A stretch of DNA of 22,171 nt from an uncultured Lacibacter sp. (GTDB taxonomy: Bacteria; Bacteroidota; Bacteroidia; Chitinophagales; Chitinophagaceae), in NCBI RefSeq assembly GCF_946479605.1, contig NZ_CAMLGT010000028.1, forward strand, positions 1-22,171. The letters are read 5' to 3'. Position numbers and translations under genes: made by a program. Every line of letters begins with the position of its first letter. The first letter of the stretch is position 1. This document shows, piece after piece, positions 12,771 to 20,565 of the stretch. The notes below the pieces were generated by a model, which ran no database searches, had not been told where the DNA came from, and saw only the letters and a list, made by a program, of their open reading frames with translations.

Positions 12771-15011
12771 ATGAAAAAGGTAATCAATATAAATTTCAAA
12801 GGCCGGGTAATTCCCATTGAAGAGTCGGCATTTGAGCAACTGCAGAAGTACACCGATAGTCTGCGTCGCTACTTTGCCCACGAAGAAGGCCGTGATGAAA
12901 TCATCAACGATATTGAAGATCGTATTGCCGAGCTTTTTAACGAAGAACTGAAGAAAGGTGCTACCTGCATTACCGAAGAAAGTGTAACAGGTATCTGCAG
13001 CAGCATGGGTAGTGTGGAAGATTTTGAACAAATGGATAATGAAACAGGAGCTTCTTCTTCAAACAATTACAGTTCAACCTCATCATCATCAACAACTTCT
13101 TCAACAGCTTACGCAACAGGCGAAGAACCACGTGGAAGTCTTGGCCGCAATGCCAACGATAAGATACTGGGTGGTGTGTGTAGCGGCTTGGCTCATTATT
13201 TAAAGATCGACCCTACTGTTGTTCGTATCCTGTTTGCGCTCATCACGTTCGGTGGTTTTGGTACAGGTGTACTCATCTATATTGTATTGTGGATCGTGTT
13301 ACCACTGAAAGATCTGAAAACAAATATCCGCAAGCGTTTATTCCGCAATCCTGATGATAAAGTAATTGGTGGTGTGGCAAGTGGTTTGGCCAGCTATTTC
13401 AATATTCCGGTTTGGGTACCACGTGTGGTATTCTGTTTACCCCTTATCCTCGGTATCATTTCATCCATCTTCCGTAATGCCATGTTCGATTTTGATTTTG
13501 AACCCGACTTCGTATTCGGTGGTTTTGGCGGAACCTTGTTTGTGATCTATGTTATTCTTTGGATTGTATTACCGCTTGCAAGCACTGCAACAGAAAAGCT
13601 GCAGATGCGTGGCGAAAAGATTGATGTGAACAGTATTAAAAATGCAGTTCAGGAAGAGTTGGGCAGCGGTGGTGCAGTTCGTGAAAAAGCAACACAAATG
13701 GGCGAAGAGTTGAAAGAGGGTGCACAACGTGTGGGTGCTACCATTCATGAGGGAGCACAGCGTGTAAGCGAAGAACTTGGTGGTTTTAAAAGCAAAGCAA
13801 CGCCTGTTACTCACGATAGTTCAACAGTTGTACGTACAACACGTGGTGGTATTGGTCATGCAATTGGTGTATTATTCAAAGCATTCTTCCTGTTTATTGC
13901 AGGTGTAATTGCTTTCTCTTTACTCATGGCATTGATTGGTGTAACATTTGCTGGTGTGGCCGCCTTTCCTTTCAAAGGATTTTTCTTAGAAGGAACCTGG
14001 CAGCACGTGGCAGCGTGGGGAACATTACTTCTCTTCTTTGCTGTACCAGTTATTGCCTTGTTAACATGGGTAATCCGTAAGATCATTGGTACAAAAAGCC
14101 GCAACCCATACCTGGGCTATTCATTCGGCTTCCTTTGGTTTGTTGGTTTGATCTGTTTTGTATTGCTCGTATCATCTTTCTTTAACAACTTCCGTGTTTC
14201 GGCACAGGATCAGCAAACAGTTGAACTTGCACAACCCGTATCAGGTAAAATGATTGTGAAAGTGCCTTCAGCCAAAGTAAAAATTTACGGTCGTGGATTT
14301 GGTATTGATGATGTGTTTACTATGGATGGCGACAGCCTTTACATCAATAACATTCGCCTGCGTATTGTAAAAAGCCCCGACAGTCTTTATCATGTTCGTT
14401 ATGATAAACGCAGCTCAGGCCCAACAAAAGACAAAGCGCTGGGTAATGCACAATCGATCAAATACAACCTCAATTTTAAAGACAGTGTATTGTCACTGGA
14501 CAGAGGTTTTACAGTAAGTGAAGAATCAAAATTCCGCAATCAACGTGTAGTAGTAACCATTGAAGTTCCGGTTGGAAAACGGATTTTTATCGACAGAAGC
14601 GTTGACCGTTTAGAATGGCATAACATTACCATCAATGGCCGTGGCGGCGATTGGGAATGGGAAGATGATCACCGCTGGAGCAGCCGTGGATGGAACGATA
14701 CAGATGTAGAATACATAATGACTGAAGATGGACTGGAGCGTGCCGACGGAAAAGATAAAAAGGAAAAAGCAGAACGTGAAGTAGAAACCATTGAAAGCGA
14801 AATGGAAAAACTGGAACGTGAAAAGAAAGAACTGAAAGAGCGTGAAGAAGAATTGCAGAACCGCAAGAAAGAAAACGACAGCCTTCGCTACCGTTACAAT
14901 CCTGATGCTCCAAAAACACCTGCCAGCCCTTCAAAACAAATAGTTGAACGAATAGCAACACCCAACAACGATCCTGTCGTTATTCAGCCAATGACAGTGA
15001 ACGCCTTGTAA
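12771..15011 (+). CDS. Double PspC-domain membrane protein with ToastRack-like and coiled-coil C-terminus
   Basis: A 746-residue envelope-stress type protein. In order: a cytoplasmic N-terminal domain (1-90, containing E-I-I-N-D-I-E-D-R-I-A-E-L-F); a Ser/Thr linker (92-122); a first PspC domain (about 123-182: D-K-I-L-G-G-V-C-S-G-L-A then a membrane helix ending I-V-L-W-I-V-L-P); a second PspC domain (about 183-270: D-K-V-I-G-G-V-A-S-G-L-A); an amphipathic, Glu/Gly-rich segment with E-G-A-Q-R-V repeats (about 310-340); three further membrane helices (about 362-400, 411-440, 450-475); a beta-rich DUF4097/ToastRack-like domain (about 478-650); and a charged coiled coil (about 660-705). Relatives of PspC sense membrane damage, and ToastRack domains occur with PspC in partner systems. 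It is cotranscribed with padR. Function as membrane-stress sensor is inferred. Confidence 0.9.
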   Translation: MKKVININFKGRVIPIEESAFEQLQKYTDSLRRYFAHEEGRDEIINDIEDRIAELFNEELKKGATCITEESVTGICSSMGSVEDFEQMDNETGASSSNNYSSTSSSSTTSSTAYATGEEPRGSLGRNANDKILGGVCSGLAHYLKIDPTVVRILFALITFGGFGTGVLIYIVLWIVLPLKDLKTNIRKRLFRNPDDKVIGGVASGLASYFNIPVWVPRVVFCLPLILGIISSIFRNAMFDFDFEPDFVFGGFGGTLFVIYVILWIVLPLASTATEKLQMRGEKIDVNSIKNAVQEELGSGGAVREKATQMGEELKEGAQRVGATIHEGAQRVSEELGGFKSKATPVTHDSSTVVRTTRGGIGHAIGVLFKAFFLFIAGVIAFSLLMALIGVTFAGVAAFPFKGFFLEGTWQHVAAWGTLLLFFAVPVIALLTWVIRKIIGTKSRNPYLGYSFGFLWFVGLICFVLLVSSFFNNFRVSAQDQQTVELAQPVSGKMIVKVPSAKVKIYGRGFGIDDVFTMDGDSLYINNIRLRIVKSPDSLYHVRYDKRSSGPTKDKALGNAQSIKYNLNFKDSVLSLDRGFTVSEESKFRNQRVVVTIEVPVGKRIFIDRSVDRLEWHNITINGRGGDWEWEDDHRWSSRGWNDTDVEYIMTEDGLERADGKDKKEKAEREVETIESEMEKLEREKKELKEREEELQNRKKENDSLRYRYNPDAPKTPASPSKQIVERIATPNNDPVVIQPMTVNAL

Positions 15012-15040
15012 TACCTCGGTTAAAGTTGGAACAGCCAACG

Positions 15041-15078
15041 GCCCCGAAGTTTTGAAAAAAATGGAGGGGCTATTTTTT
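15041..15078 (+). terminator. Candidate terminator of the padR-pspC operon
   Basis: GCCCC (15041-15045) and GGGGC (15066-15070) form a short GC stem with a 20-base A-rich loop, followed by TATTTTTT. The large loop makes it only moderately convincing. Confidence 0.45.
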
Positions 15079-15118
15079 CAAGCGCACAATCATCATCATT
15101 ACCATTAAACCTTACTTT

Positions 15119-15589
15119 ATGCGTACACTGAGATTTATTACCGCCTTATTACTTGCAATTGTTGTATTTGGTGCTGCGCATGCACAAAAGGCCAATCAAA
15201 AACACCAGGATAAAGAGCTGTTTTCTTTTGTTCTGAAACTGGACAGCAGCTGGTTTTCTCATTTTAATAAAGACATTGATAAATTCAGCAGTTATGTTGA
15301 TTCAAGCCTTGAATTTTATCACGACAGAAGCGGACTTACCTTCTATGCCGACAATATTGCTGCGTTCAACAGAATGAAAAGCGCCACGCCTGATCTTACA
15401 AGAGAATTACTGCCTGAAACAATGGAAGTATATGTCATTCCCAATTATGGTATTGTGCAGATAGCACAACATCGTTTCTGCCATAAGGAAAACGGAAAGA
15501 TGGATTGCGGTGTTTTCAAATTCATTCACACCTGGAAAAAAACCGATAAGGGCTGGAAGGTTACACGCATCATCAGTGTAGATCACTAA
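15119..15589 (+). CDS. Secreted NTF2-like protein
   Basis: A 156-residue protein with a standard signal peptide (R2, R5, then hydrophobic residues, cleavage after A-A-H-A at residue 22). The mature part of about 134 residues fits the SnoaL/NTF2-like cone: an N-terminal helix (L-D-S-S-W-F-S-H-F-N-K-D-I-D-K-F-S-S-Y), then strands ending in the typical F-I-H-T-W-K-K-T-D-K-G-W-K-V-T-R-I-I-S motif. Two Cys in the C-terminal half (C-H-K-E-N-G-K-M-D-C) could form a periplasmic disulfide. NTF2-like domains range from enzymes to ligand-binding partners, so the function cannot be assigned. The small membrane ORF at 15662 lies downstream on the same strand with no terminator between them that has a T-run. 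Confidence 0.8.
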   Translation: MRTLRFITALLLAIVVFGAAHAQKANQKHQDKELFSFVLKLDSSWFSHFNKDIDKFSSYVDSSLEFYHDRSGLTFYADNIAAFNRMKSATPDLTRELLPETMEVYVIPNYGIVQIAQHRFCHKENGKMDCGVFKFIHTWKKTDKGWKVTRIISVDH

Positions 15590-15608
15590 ACCTGCTGTAT
15601 GCCATTTT

Positions 15609-15639
15609 ATCATCACTGATGATCGGCAGAATATTCTGC
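15609..15639. repeat. Two tandem palindromes ahead of the small membrane ORF
   Basis: ATCATCACTGATGAT (15609-15623) has 7-base complementary arms around one base, and GCAGAATATTCTGC (15626-15639) is a perfect 14-bp palindrome two bases later. As DNA they could be protein-binding dyads; as RNA, two short hairpins. No T-run follows, so a terminator is unlikely. Confidence 0.6.
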
Positions 15640-15661
15640 TGCATCAGCAAACTTCCTTATC

Positions 15662-15763
15662 ATGAAATCAAGAATTAAAAAGATAGCAGAAGTGCTGTTC
15701 ATCTGCCTGTTTATTGTAGGTATTATTTACGGCACACTCTGGTTATTAGGTTACCTGCGTTAA
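15662..15763 (+). CDS. Small membrane protein, 33 residues, unknown
   Basis: An ATG-initiated frame of 33 codons plus stop. The peptide starts M-K-S-R-I-K-K-I (strongly basic), has one long hydrophobic helix (about residues 8-30: A-E-V-L-F-I-C-L-F-I-V-G-I-I-Y-G-T-L-W-L-L-G) and ends Y-L-R. This positive-inside profile fits a single-pass inner-membrane peptide with its N-terminus in the cytoplasm. Support for it being real: the composition is far from random, the stop is followed 17 bases later by a strong intrinsic terminator, and nothing else occupies the 320-base gap between 15589 and 15914. I recognise no family. It could be cotranscribed with the NTF2-like gene or driven from the palindromic region at 15609-15639. 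Confidence 0.6.
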   Translation: MKSRIKKIAEVLFICLFIVGIIYGTLWLLGYLR

Positions 15764-15780
15764 CCTTAAATAAGAAACAT

Positions 15781-15807
15781 AAAAGGAGCAAGCATGCTCC
15801 TTTTATT
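15781..15807 (+). terminator. Strong intrinsic terminator
   Basis: AAAAGGAGCA (15781-15790) and TGCTCCTTTT (15795-15804) form a perfect 10-bp stem with an AGCA loop, followed by ATTGTTT. The A/T ends make it usable in both directions. It closes the transcript of the small membrane ORF. Confidence 0.85.
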
Positions 15808-15882
15808 GTTTATAAAACATGGTCAACCGTTTGCACTTGCTTAATTCTTAAAAGTTTTCTGCTGCCAGTCTGCTGCTTCCTT

Positions 15883-15890
15883 TACTTTTG
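15883..15890 (+). promoter_or_regulatory. -7 promoter element of gcvT
   Basis: TACTTTTG matches TAnnTTTG exactly, 23 bases before the gcvT ATG. The -33 region shows only a T-rich stretch (GTTTTCTG) and no exact TTG at the right distance. Confidence 0.5.
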
Positions 15891-15913
15891 TGTCCACTAC
15901 AATTGATTGAAGC

Positions 15914-16999
15914 ATGAAACAAACTCCCTTTACAAACAAACACATTGCACTTGGTGCAAAAATGGCTGAATTTGCCGGTTACAATATGCCCATTTCTTAC
16001 AGCGGTATTAACGATGAACACGCAGCGGTGCGCAACAATGCAGGTGTGTTTGATGTGAGCCACATGGGCGAGTTTATGTTAAAAGGTGAATATGCATTAG
16101 ATCTTATTCAACGTGTTACCAGTAATGATGCTTCCAAGTTAACCGCAGGTAAAGCACAATACAGTTGTTTACCAAATGCACAGGCTGGAATTGTAGATGA
16201 TCTGCTGGTGTATTGCATTGAAGAAAACAATGTGTACATGCTGGTGGTTAATGCCAGTAATATTGAAAAAGACTGGAACTGGATACAGCAGTTCAACAGC
16301 AACAATGTGGAAATGCACAACATCAGCGATAAAACCTGTTTGCTGGCCATTCAGGGACCTAACGCAACAAAGATCTTGCAGCCACTTACTGAAATTGATA
16401 TTCTCAACATGAAATATTATACGTTTGCAAAAGGTGTTTTTGCAGGAGTGGAGAATGTGCTGGTAAGTGCAACAGGTTATACCGGAGCAGGTGGTGTTGA
16501 AATATATTTTGAAGACAAAGACGGTGCAGCCGATAAGATATGGGACGCCATTTTTGAAGCAGGCAAACCAGCAGGTATTAAACCCATCGGGCTCGGTGCA
16601 CGTGATACACTCCGCTTGGAAAAAGGATTCTGTTTATACGGAAACGATATTGATGATACCACATCGCCCTTAGAAGGCGGGCTTGGCTGGATCACCAAAT
16701 TCAGCAAAGAGTTTACAGCAAAAGATATTCTGGAAAAACAAAAAGCTGAAGGCGTACAACGCAAGTTGGTTGGTTTCGAAATGATCGATCGTGGTATTCC
16801 ACGTCACGATTATAAAATAAAAGATGCCGAAGGAAACGAAATAGGAAAAGTAACCAGCGGTACGCAATCACCTTCTTTACAAAAAGCAATCGGGCTTGGC
16901 TATGTGGCCAGTGCCTTTGCTGCATTTGATACTGAAATTTACGTGGAGGTAAGAGACAAACTGCTGAAAGCAAAAGTGGTAAAGATCCCCTTCCTGTAA
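15914..16999 (+). CDS. gcvT: Glycine cleavage system T protein (aminomethyltransferase)
   Basis: GcvT moves the methylene group from the aminomethyl-lipoyl arm of the H protein to tetrahydrofolate, releasing ammonia, in the glycine cleavage complex of the cytosol. The 361-residue length is normal. Visible family motifs: [20 protein letters not shown] at the start, F-D-V-S-H-M-G-E-F at 46-54, the folate-site D95-D96 in [18 protein letters not shown] near 190, [11 protein letters not shown] at 228-238, and a C-terminal [12 protein letters not shown]. It is a lone gene here; gcvH and gcvP are not in the window, which is common in this phylum. It is bounded by a terminator at 15781 upstream and a long hairpin at 17043 downstream. 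Confidence 0.97.
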   Translation: MKQTPFTNKHIALGAKMAEFAGYNMPISYSGINDEHAAVRNNAGVFDVSHMGEFMLKGEYALDLIQRVTSNDASKLTAGKAQYSCLPNAQAGIVDDLLVYCIEENNVYMLVVNASNIEKDWNWIQQFNSNNVEMHNISDKTCLLAIQGPNATKILQPLTEIDILNMKYYTFAKGVFAGVENVLVSATGYTGAGGVEIYFEDKDGAADKIWDAIFEAGKPAGIKPIGLGARDTLRLEKGFCLYGNDIDDTTSPLEGGLGWITKFSKEFTAKDILEKQKAEGVQRKLVGFEMIDRGIPRHDYKIKDAEGNEIGKVTSGTQSPSLQKAIGLGYVASAFAAFDTEIYVEVRDKLLKAKVVKIPFL

Positions 17000-17042
17000 A
17001 ACAAAGCAATGAAGGGCATTATTCTTGCTGATGATAGTTGTA

Positions 17043-17080
17043 ACGGTGAGCCTGCATAAAAAAATGCAGACTCATCGTTT
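17043..17080 (+). terminator. Long hairpin downstream of gcvT, probable terminator
   Basis: CTGCAT (17052-17057) and ATGCAG (17064-17069) enclose A6; past a C-A mismatch the stem continues as TGAG/CTCA and ACG/CGT with wobble pairing. TTTT follows at 17078-17081. The A-only loop and long lower stem are unusual, but termination of gcvT is the simplest reading. Confidence 0.55.
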
Positions 17081-17112
17081 TACGAATCCACCAAACAGTT
17101 CATCTCTGCTTT

Positions 17113-17583
17113 ATGCCATCCATTCATCTAACTACATTTATTGCCGCACCCATTGATCGTGTTTTTGATCTCAGCCGCCACATTGGTCTGCACAAAATTT
17201 CGCAGCAGGATAACAATGAAGAAGCCATCGGTGGTGTTACCTCCGGCCTTATTAAAGAGGGCGAGTTTGTAACTTGGAAAGCAAAGCATCTCTTCAAAAC
17301 AAGGATTATGACGGTAAAGATAACCGAAATGAAAAGCCCTGATTTTTTTGAAGATGTCATGGAGAAAGGCGATTTTATTTCATACGCTCACAAACATCAT
17401 TTCAAAGCTGTTAACAACGGTACCATCATGATCGATGAACTGGCGTTTGAAGCTCCGTTTGGTGCTGTTGGAAAACTCTTCAACCGTATTTATCTCACAG
17501 ACTATATAAAAGCACTATTGGAGAAACGGAACAATACGATTCGTGATTATGCGGAAAGCACGAAATGGCAGGCATTATTATAG
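17113..17583 (+). CDS. SRPBCC (START-like) family protein
   Basis: A 156-residue cytosolic protein with the SRPBCC helix-grip fold: opening strand I-H-L-T-T-F-I-A-A-P-I-D-R-V-F-D-L-S-R-H (the P-x-x-x-V-F-D signature), a central G-E-F-V-T-W-K-A-K-H-L-F strand pair, and a long C-terminal helix (Y-L-T-D-Y-I-K-A-L-L-E-K-R-N-N-T-I-R). Members bind hydrophobic ligands or act as cyclases and hydrolases; many stand-alone forms, like this one, have no known role. The gene follows the gcvT hairpin with its ATG 30 bases later. No terminator is visible behind it; only a T-rich stretch before the next promoter. Confidence 0.88.
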   Translation: MPSIHLTTFIAAPIDRVFDLSRHIGLHKISQQDNNEEAIGGVTSGLIKEGEFVTWKAKHLFKTRIMTVKITEMKSPDFFEDVMEKGDFISYAHKHHFKAVNNGTIMIDELAFEAPFGAVGKLFNRIYLTDYIKALLEKRNNTIRDYAESTKWQALL

Positions 17584-17609
17584 ATTAAGTGTTTTTTCTT
17601 TTTTTGGTT

Positions 17610-17641
17610 TTTGTACAGATTATCTTTATTGATTATACTTG
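17610..17641 (+). promoter_or_regulatory. Promoter of the metalloprotease gene
   Basis: TTTG (17610-17613) and TATACTTG (17634-17641) are exactly 20 bases apart, a near-perfect Bacteroidota promoter (one mismatch at the -7 element). Transcription would begin about 17647, which excludes the upstream in-frame TTG at 17611 as the translation start and supports the ATG at 17662. Confidence 0.65.
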
Positions 17642-17661
17642 TATGCATAAATCGTATCCTG

Positions 17662-19761
17662 ATGAAACCAGCAAGTATGCGTCTTTTGCTAGTTGCTTTG
17701 TCATTTTCCTATTCTGCCACTAAAGTATTCTCACAATGTTTAACGGTTCCTGTTTCGTTACAGGAAAAAGTTTCTTCTTCCGATGCTGTTATTACAGGTG
17801 TAGTAACAGAGAAAGAATCGTTCATTGATTCCAGCAACATGCAGGTGTACACAGTAAACAAGATCAGTGTAAAAGCCTGGCTAAAAAACCAACAGCCACT
17901 GCCCACGGTTTATCTGATTACTGAAGGCGGTACTTATCAAAACCGTTCCACAGTTGTTTATCCTTCGCTTCAATTACAGCAGAATACGCAATATGTTTTG
18001 TTCCTGCAAACAGCTCCGGCAAAAAAGAAAAGCAAACAATTACTCAGGAAAAATCCTGCAGCGTTTCAAACAATTCCCTATGCCGGTGTGCAAGGTGCCT
18101 TTATTCAGCAGATGGGGTTGTTTGTTGATGCAGTTAAAAAAGAAAAAATTGCAGAACCAGATCTTCTTAATAGAATAAAACAGATCAGTAAACAGGAGGC
18201 TGTTACACCCGAAGGGAAAAAATATTCTACTCCGAAAACAGCAGAAGTGGGAAGCCGTGTCATGGCTATTTCGTCTTTTACACCCGGCACCACACGTGCA
18301 GGAACTGTTGTTGCCGGCGATCAGGTAACCATTACCGGAAATGGTTTTGGCACCACACCCGGTACTGTTTATTTCAGCAATGCCGATGATGGTGGCGTTA
18401 CTTTTATATCATCAGGCCTGGCAAGTGATATTGTTTCCTGGAGCGATAACAGTATTACTGTAAAGGTTCCTTCCAATGCCGGAACAGGACCGGTAAACGT
18501 AAATGGAACTGCAACATCAGCAACTTTGCTTACGATTCAATACAGTCATACAGCAATCGATCACAGCTTTGGTGGTTTTGCAACAGCAACACGTCAGCGT
18601 TTTTACCTCCGTAACCTTGATGGTATTGGCGGATATACCTTTCAGTTTCATAATGACTTTGCTGCAAATACTGGCGCAGTTGCTGCATTTAATCGTGCGC
18701 TCATCACCTGGCGTTGTGCAAGTGGTGTAAGCATCCGTGCTAACGGCACAACTTCTGTTAACACATCAGTAAACGATGGTGTAAATGCTGTATATTTCGA
18801 TCCTTCACTTCCATCAGGAACACTTGCTGTGTGTACAGCTAATTATAATGCCGGAACAGATGCATCGTGCAGCATGCAAAACAGTGTATGGTGGATGGAA
18901 GATGTGGATATTCAATTCAGAAGCACTCCTGCAACAGGATTTAACTGGGAGTTTGGTCCATTATCACCCTCTTCTTCAGAATATGATTTTGAATCAGTTG
19001 CATTACATGAACTTGGTCATGCGCATGGTATGGGTCATGTTATTGCACCCGGCAGTGCTATGCACTATGCACTGGCAAACGGTGTTGTTTCAAGAGCCTT
19101 GAACAGTAATGATATTACAGCCAGCACTGAAAAACTTGCGTATTCCGATGCAGCCACCTGCTTTGATCCTCCCGGCTCCGGAACAGAAATGCAGTCCATT
19201 GCTTTTGGCAGCTGTGTTTCATTGCCCATTACTTTGGGTGAATTAAAAGTAAAACGGATAGGAAACGGGCAGGTGCAGCTAAACTGGAACACCATACAGG
19301 AACTGAATAACGATGGTTTCATTATTGAACGTGGTGAAACACCTCAGCGTTTTCAATCCGTTGGCTTTGTAAAAGGGCGTGAGTTTTCACTTGAGCCAAA
19401 AGACTACAATTATATTGATCAAAATGCCGGGCCTTATGGCTGGTATTACCGGTTAATACAAAAGGACGTTGAGGATCACAGAGTAAGTTCTTCTGTTGTG
19501 TACATAAAGGGTGAAGAGATTAAACAATGGAAAGTATGGAGCGGAGAAGATGGTAATACTCTTTCGCTATACAACAAAGAATCGCAAAACCGCAAGGTGC
19601 AGTTCCGCCTGTTTGATGCAACAGGACAATTAATTTTCAGCAGCATAATTACAAACGGCAAAGCACAGTTTTCCTTTGCACAGCTGCGCAGGGGTTATTA
19701 CAGCTACCAGGTGATTGATGCCGAACAAACCATTTCTGGCAAACTGGTACTTGGCCAATAA
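17662..19761 (+). CDS. Secreted matrixin-like zinc metalloprotease with IPT/TIG domain and T9SS sorting domain
   Basis: A 699-residue exported protein. The signal peptide (1-25, hydrophobic L-L-L-V-A-L-S-F-S-Y-S-A) is cleaved around F-S-Q. The N-terminal domain (about 26-120) begins with Cys26 and has an OB/NTR-like look (D-A-V-I-T-G-V-V-T-E-K, later L-Q-Q-N-T-Q-Y-V-L-F-L), as seen ahead of some secreted proteases. An IPT/TIG Ig-like domain follows at about 204-295 (A-G-D-Q-V-T-I-T-G-N-G-F-G). The catalytic domain has H449-E-L-G-H-A-H-G-M-G-H459, the HExxHxxGxxH zinc site of metzincins, and a Met-turn-like G-S-A-M-H-Y a few residues on. A fibronectin-like domain (about 526-625) and a C-terminal module (about 626-699, L-R-R-G-Y-Y-S-Y-Q-V then K-L-V-L-G-Q) match type A sorting signals of type IX secretion. 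Surface delivery by T9SS is inferred. Confidence 0.88.
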   Translation: MKPASMRLLLVALSFSYSATKVFSQCLTVPVSLQEKVSSSDAVITGVVTEKESFIDSSNMQVYTVNKISVKAWLKNQQPLPTVYLITEGGTYQNRSTVVYPSLQLQQNTQYVLFLQTAPAKKKSKQLLRKNPAAFQTIPYAGVQGAFIQQMGLFVDAVKKEKIAEPDLLNRIKQISKQEAVTPEGKKYSTPKTAEVGSRVMAISSFTPGTTRAGTVVAGDQVTITGNGFGTTPGTVYFSNADDGGVTFISSGLASDIVSWSDNSITVKVPSNAGTGPVNVNGTATSATLLTIQYSHTAIDHSFGGFATATRQRFYLRNLDGIGGYTFQFHNDFAANTGAVAAFNRALITWRCASGVSIRANGTTSVNTSVNDGVNAVYFDPSLPSGTLAVCTANYNAGTDASCSMQNSVWWMEDVDIQFRSTPATGFNWEFGPLSPSSSEYDFESVALHELGHAHGMGHVIAPGSAMHYALANGVVSRALNSNDITASTEKLAYSDAATCFDPPGSGTEMQSIAFGSCVSLPITLGELKVKRIGNGQVQLNWNTIQELNNDGFIIERGETPQRFQSVGFVKGREFSLEPKDYNYIDQNAGPYGWYYRLIQKDVEDHRVSSSVVYIKGEEIKQWKVWSGEDGNTLSLYNKESQNRKVQFRLFDATGQLIFSSIITNGKAQFSFAQLRRGYYSYQVIDAEQTISGKLVLGQ

Positions 19762-19796
19762 AAAAACAAATAAAACCATAACCAACCTCTATCATG

Positions 19797-19830
19797 AAAG
19801 GGCAGCTTTAGCTGCTCTTTCTTATTTTTG
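19797..19830 (+). terminator. Terminator of the metalloprotease gene, overlapping the next promoter
   Basis: AAAGGGCAGC (19797-19806) and GCTGCTCTTT (19811-19820) pair over ten positions including one G-U wobble, with a TTTA loop and the tail CTTATTTTTG. The tail itself contains TATTTTTG (19823-19830), a perfect -7 element for the gene starting at 19837. Confidence 0.8.
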
Positions 19831-19836
19831 CCGCCC

Positions 19837-20565
19837 ATGGCAAACAATAAACCCACCCTTTATACCTGTCTTTCTCCTGCATTATTACACTTGTACGATC
19901 TGCGCAGCGCTGTTGTTGTTATTATTGATGTGTTTCGTGCAACCTCCACCATTGCATCTGCACTGTACAATGGTGCACAATGTGTAATTCCAGTTGATGA
20001 AGTGGCAAAAGCAATCGCACTAAGCAAAAATGTAAACGGTATTGCTGCAGGCGAGCGTGATGGTAAAATTGCCGATGGGCTTGAACATGGTAATTCACCA
20101 TTGGAATACAATCCTGATTTTATTAGCGGAAGAACACTGGTGCTCACCACTACAAACGGTACAAAACTTTTGCAAATGGCGCTGGATAATGAAGCTGATA
20201 CCATCATCACAGGATCGTTTCCCAACCTGAGTGCGGTTTGCGATTATCTTGTTGCTGAAAAGAAAAATGTAGTGCTGGGTTGTGCAGGATGGAAAGACCG
20301 TTACAATTTAGAAGACACCTTATTTGCCGGTGCAGTCATCAGCCGTATTAAAGAACATTTCACCATTCATTGCGACAGTTCCCTAACTGCTGAGATGCAG
20401 TACAACATGGTGAAAGACGATCTGCACGGGTTTGCCCCAAACCTCACACACTATCATCGCCTGGTTGACCGCTTTGGATTAATTGAAGACATCCGCTTTT
20501 GTATGACCCCTGATGTGGCAAATGTGTTGCCGCTTTACAAAGAAGGCATGTTGCTGAAAGGCTGA
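19837..20565 (+). CDS. comB: 2-phosphosulfolactate phosphatase family protein (ComB-like)
   Basis: A 242-residue cytosolic protein of the ComB family, whose archaeal founder dephosphorylates 2-phospho-3-sulfolactate in coenzyme M synthesis using Mg2+. Motifs seen: V-V-I-I-D-V-F-R-A-T-S-T-I (27-39), A-G-E-R-D-G (71-76), H-G-N-S-P (84-88), T-T-T-N-G-T-K (104-110) and G-C-A-G-W-K-D-R (148-155). The frame is open to a TTG at 19828, but the ATG at 19837 follows a -7 element by only 6 bases, so that TTG would be untranscribed and the message is probably leaderless or nearly so. Bacteria of this phylum do not make coenzyme M, so the true substrate may be another sulfonate or phospho-acid. No partner genes for sulfonate metabolism lie nearby. 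Confidence 0.88.
   Translation: MANNKPTLYTCLSPALLHLYDLRSAVVVIIDVFRATSTIASALYNGAQCVIPVDEVAKAIALSKNVNGIAAGERDGKIADGLEHGNSPLEYNPDFISGRTLVLTTTNGTKLLQMALDNEADTIITGSFPNLSAVCDYLVAEKKNVVLGCAGWKDRYNLEDTLFAGAVISRIKEHFTIHCDSSLTAEMQYNMVKDDLHGFAPNLTHYHRLVDRFGLIEDIRFCMTPDVANVLPLYKEGMLLKG

Noticed and set aside
17008..17058. Sixteen-codon ATG frame after gcvT (M-K-G-I-I-L-A-D-D-S...)
   Set aside because: Very short, ends inside the hairpin stem, and has no membrane or leader-peptide character.
17611..17661. TTG-initiated extension of the metalloprotease
   Set aside because: A near-consensus promoter (17610-17641) lies within it, so it would not be transcribed.
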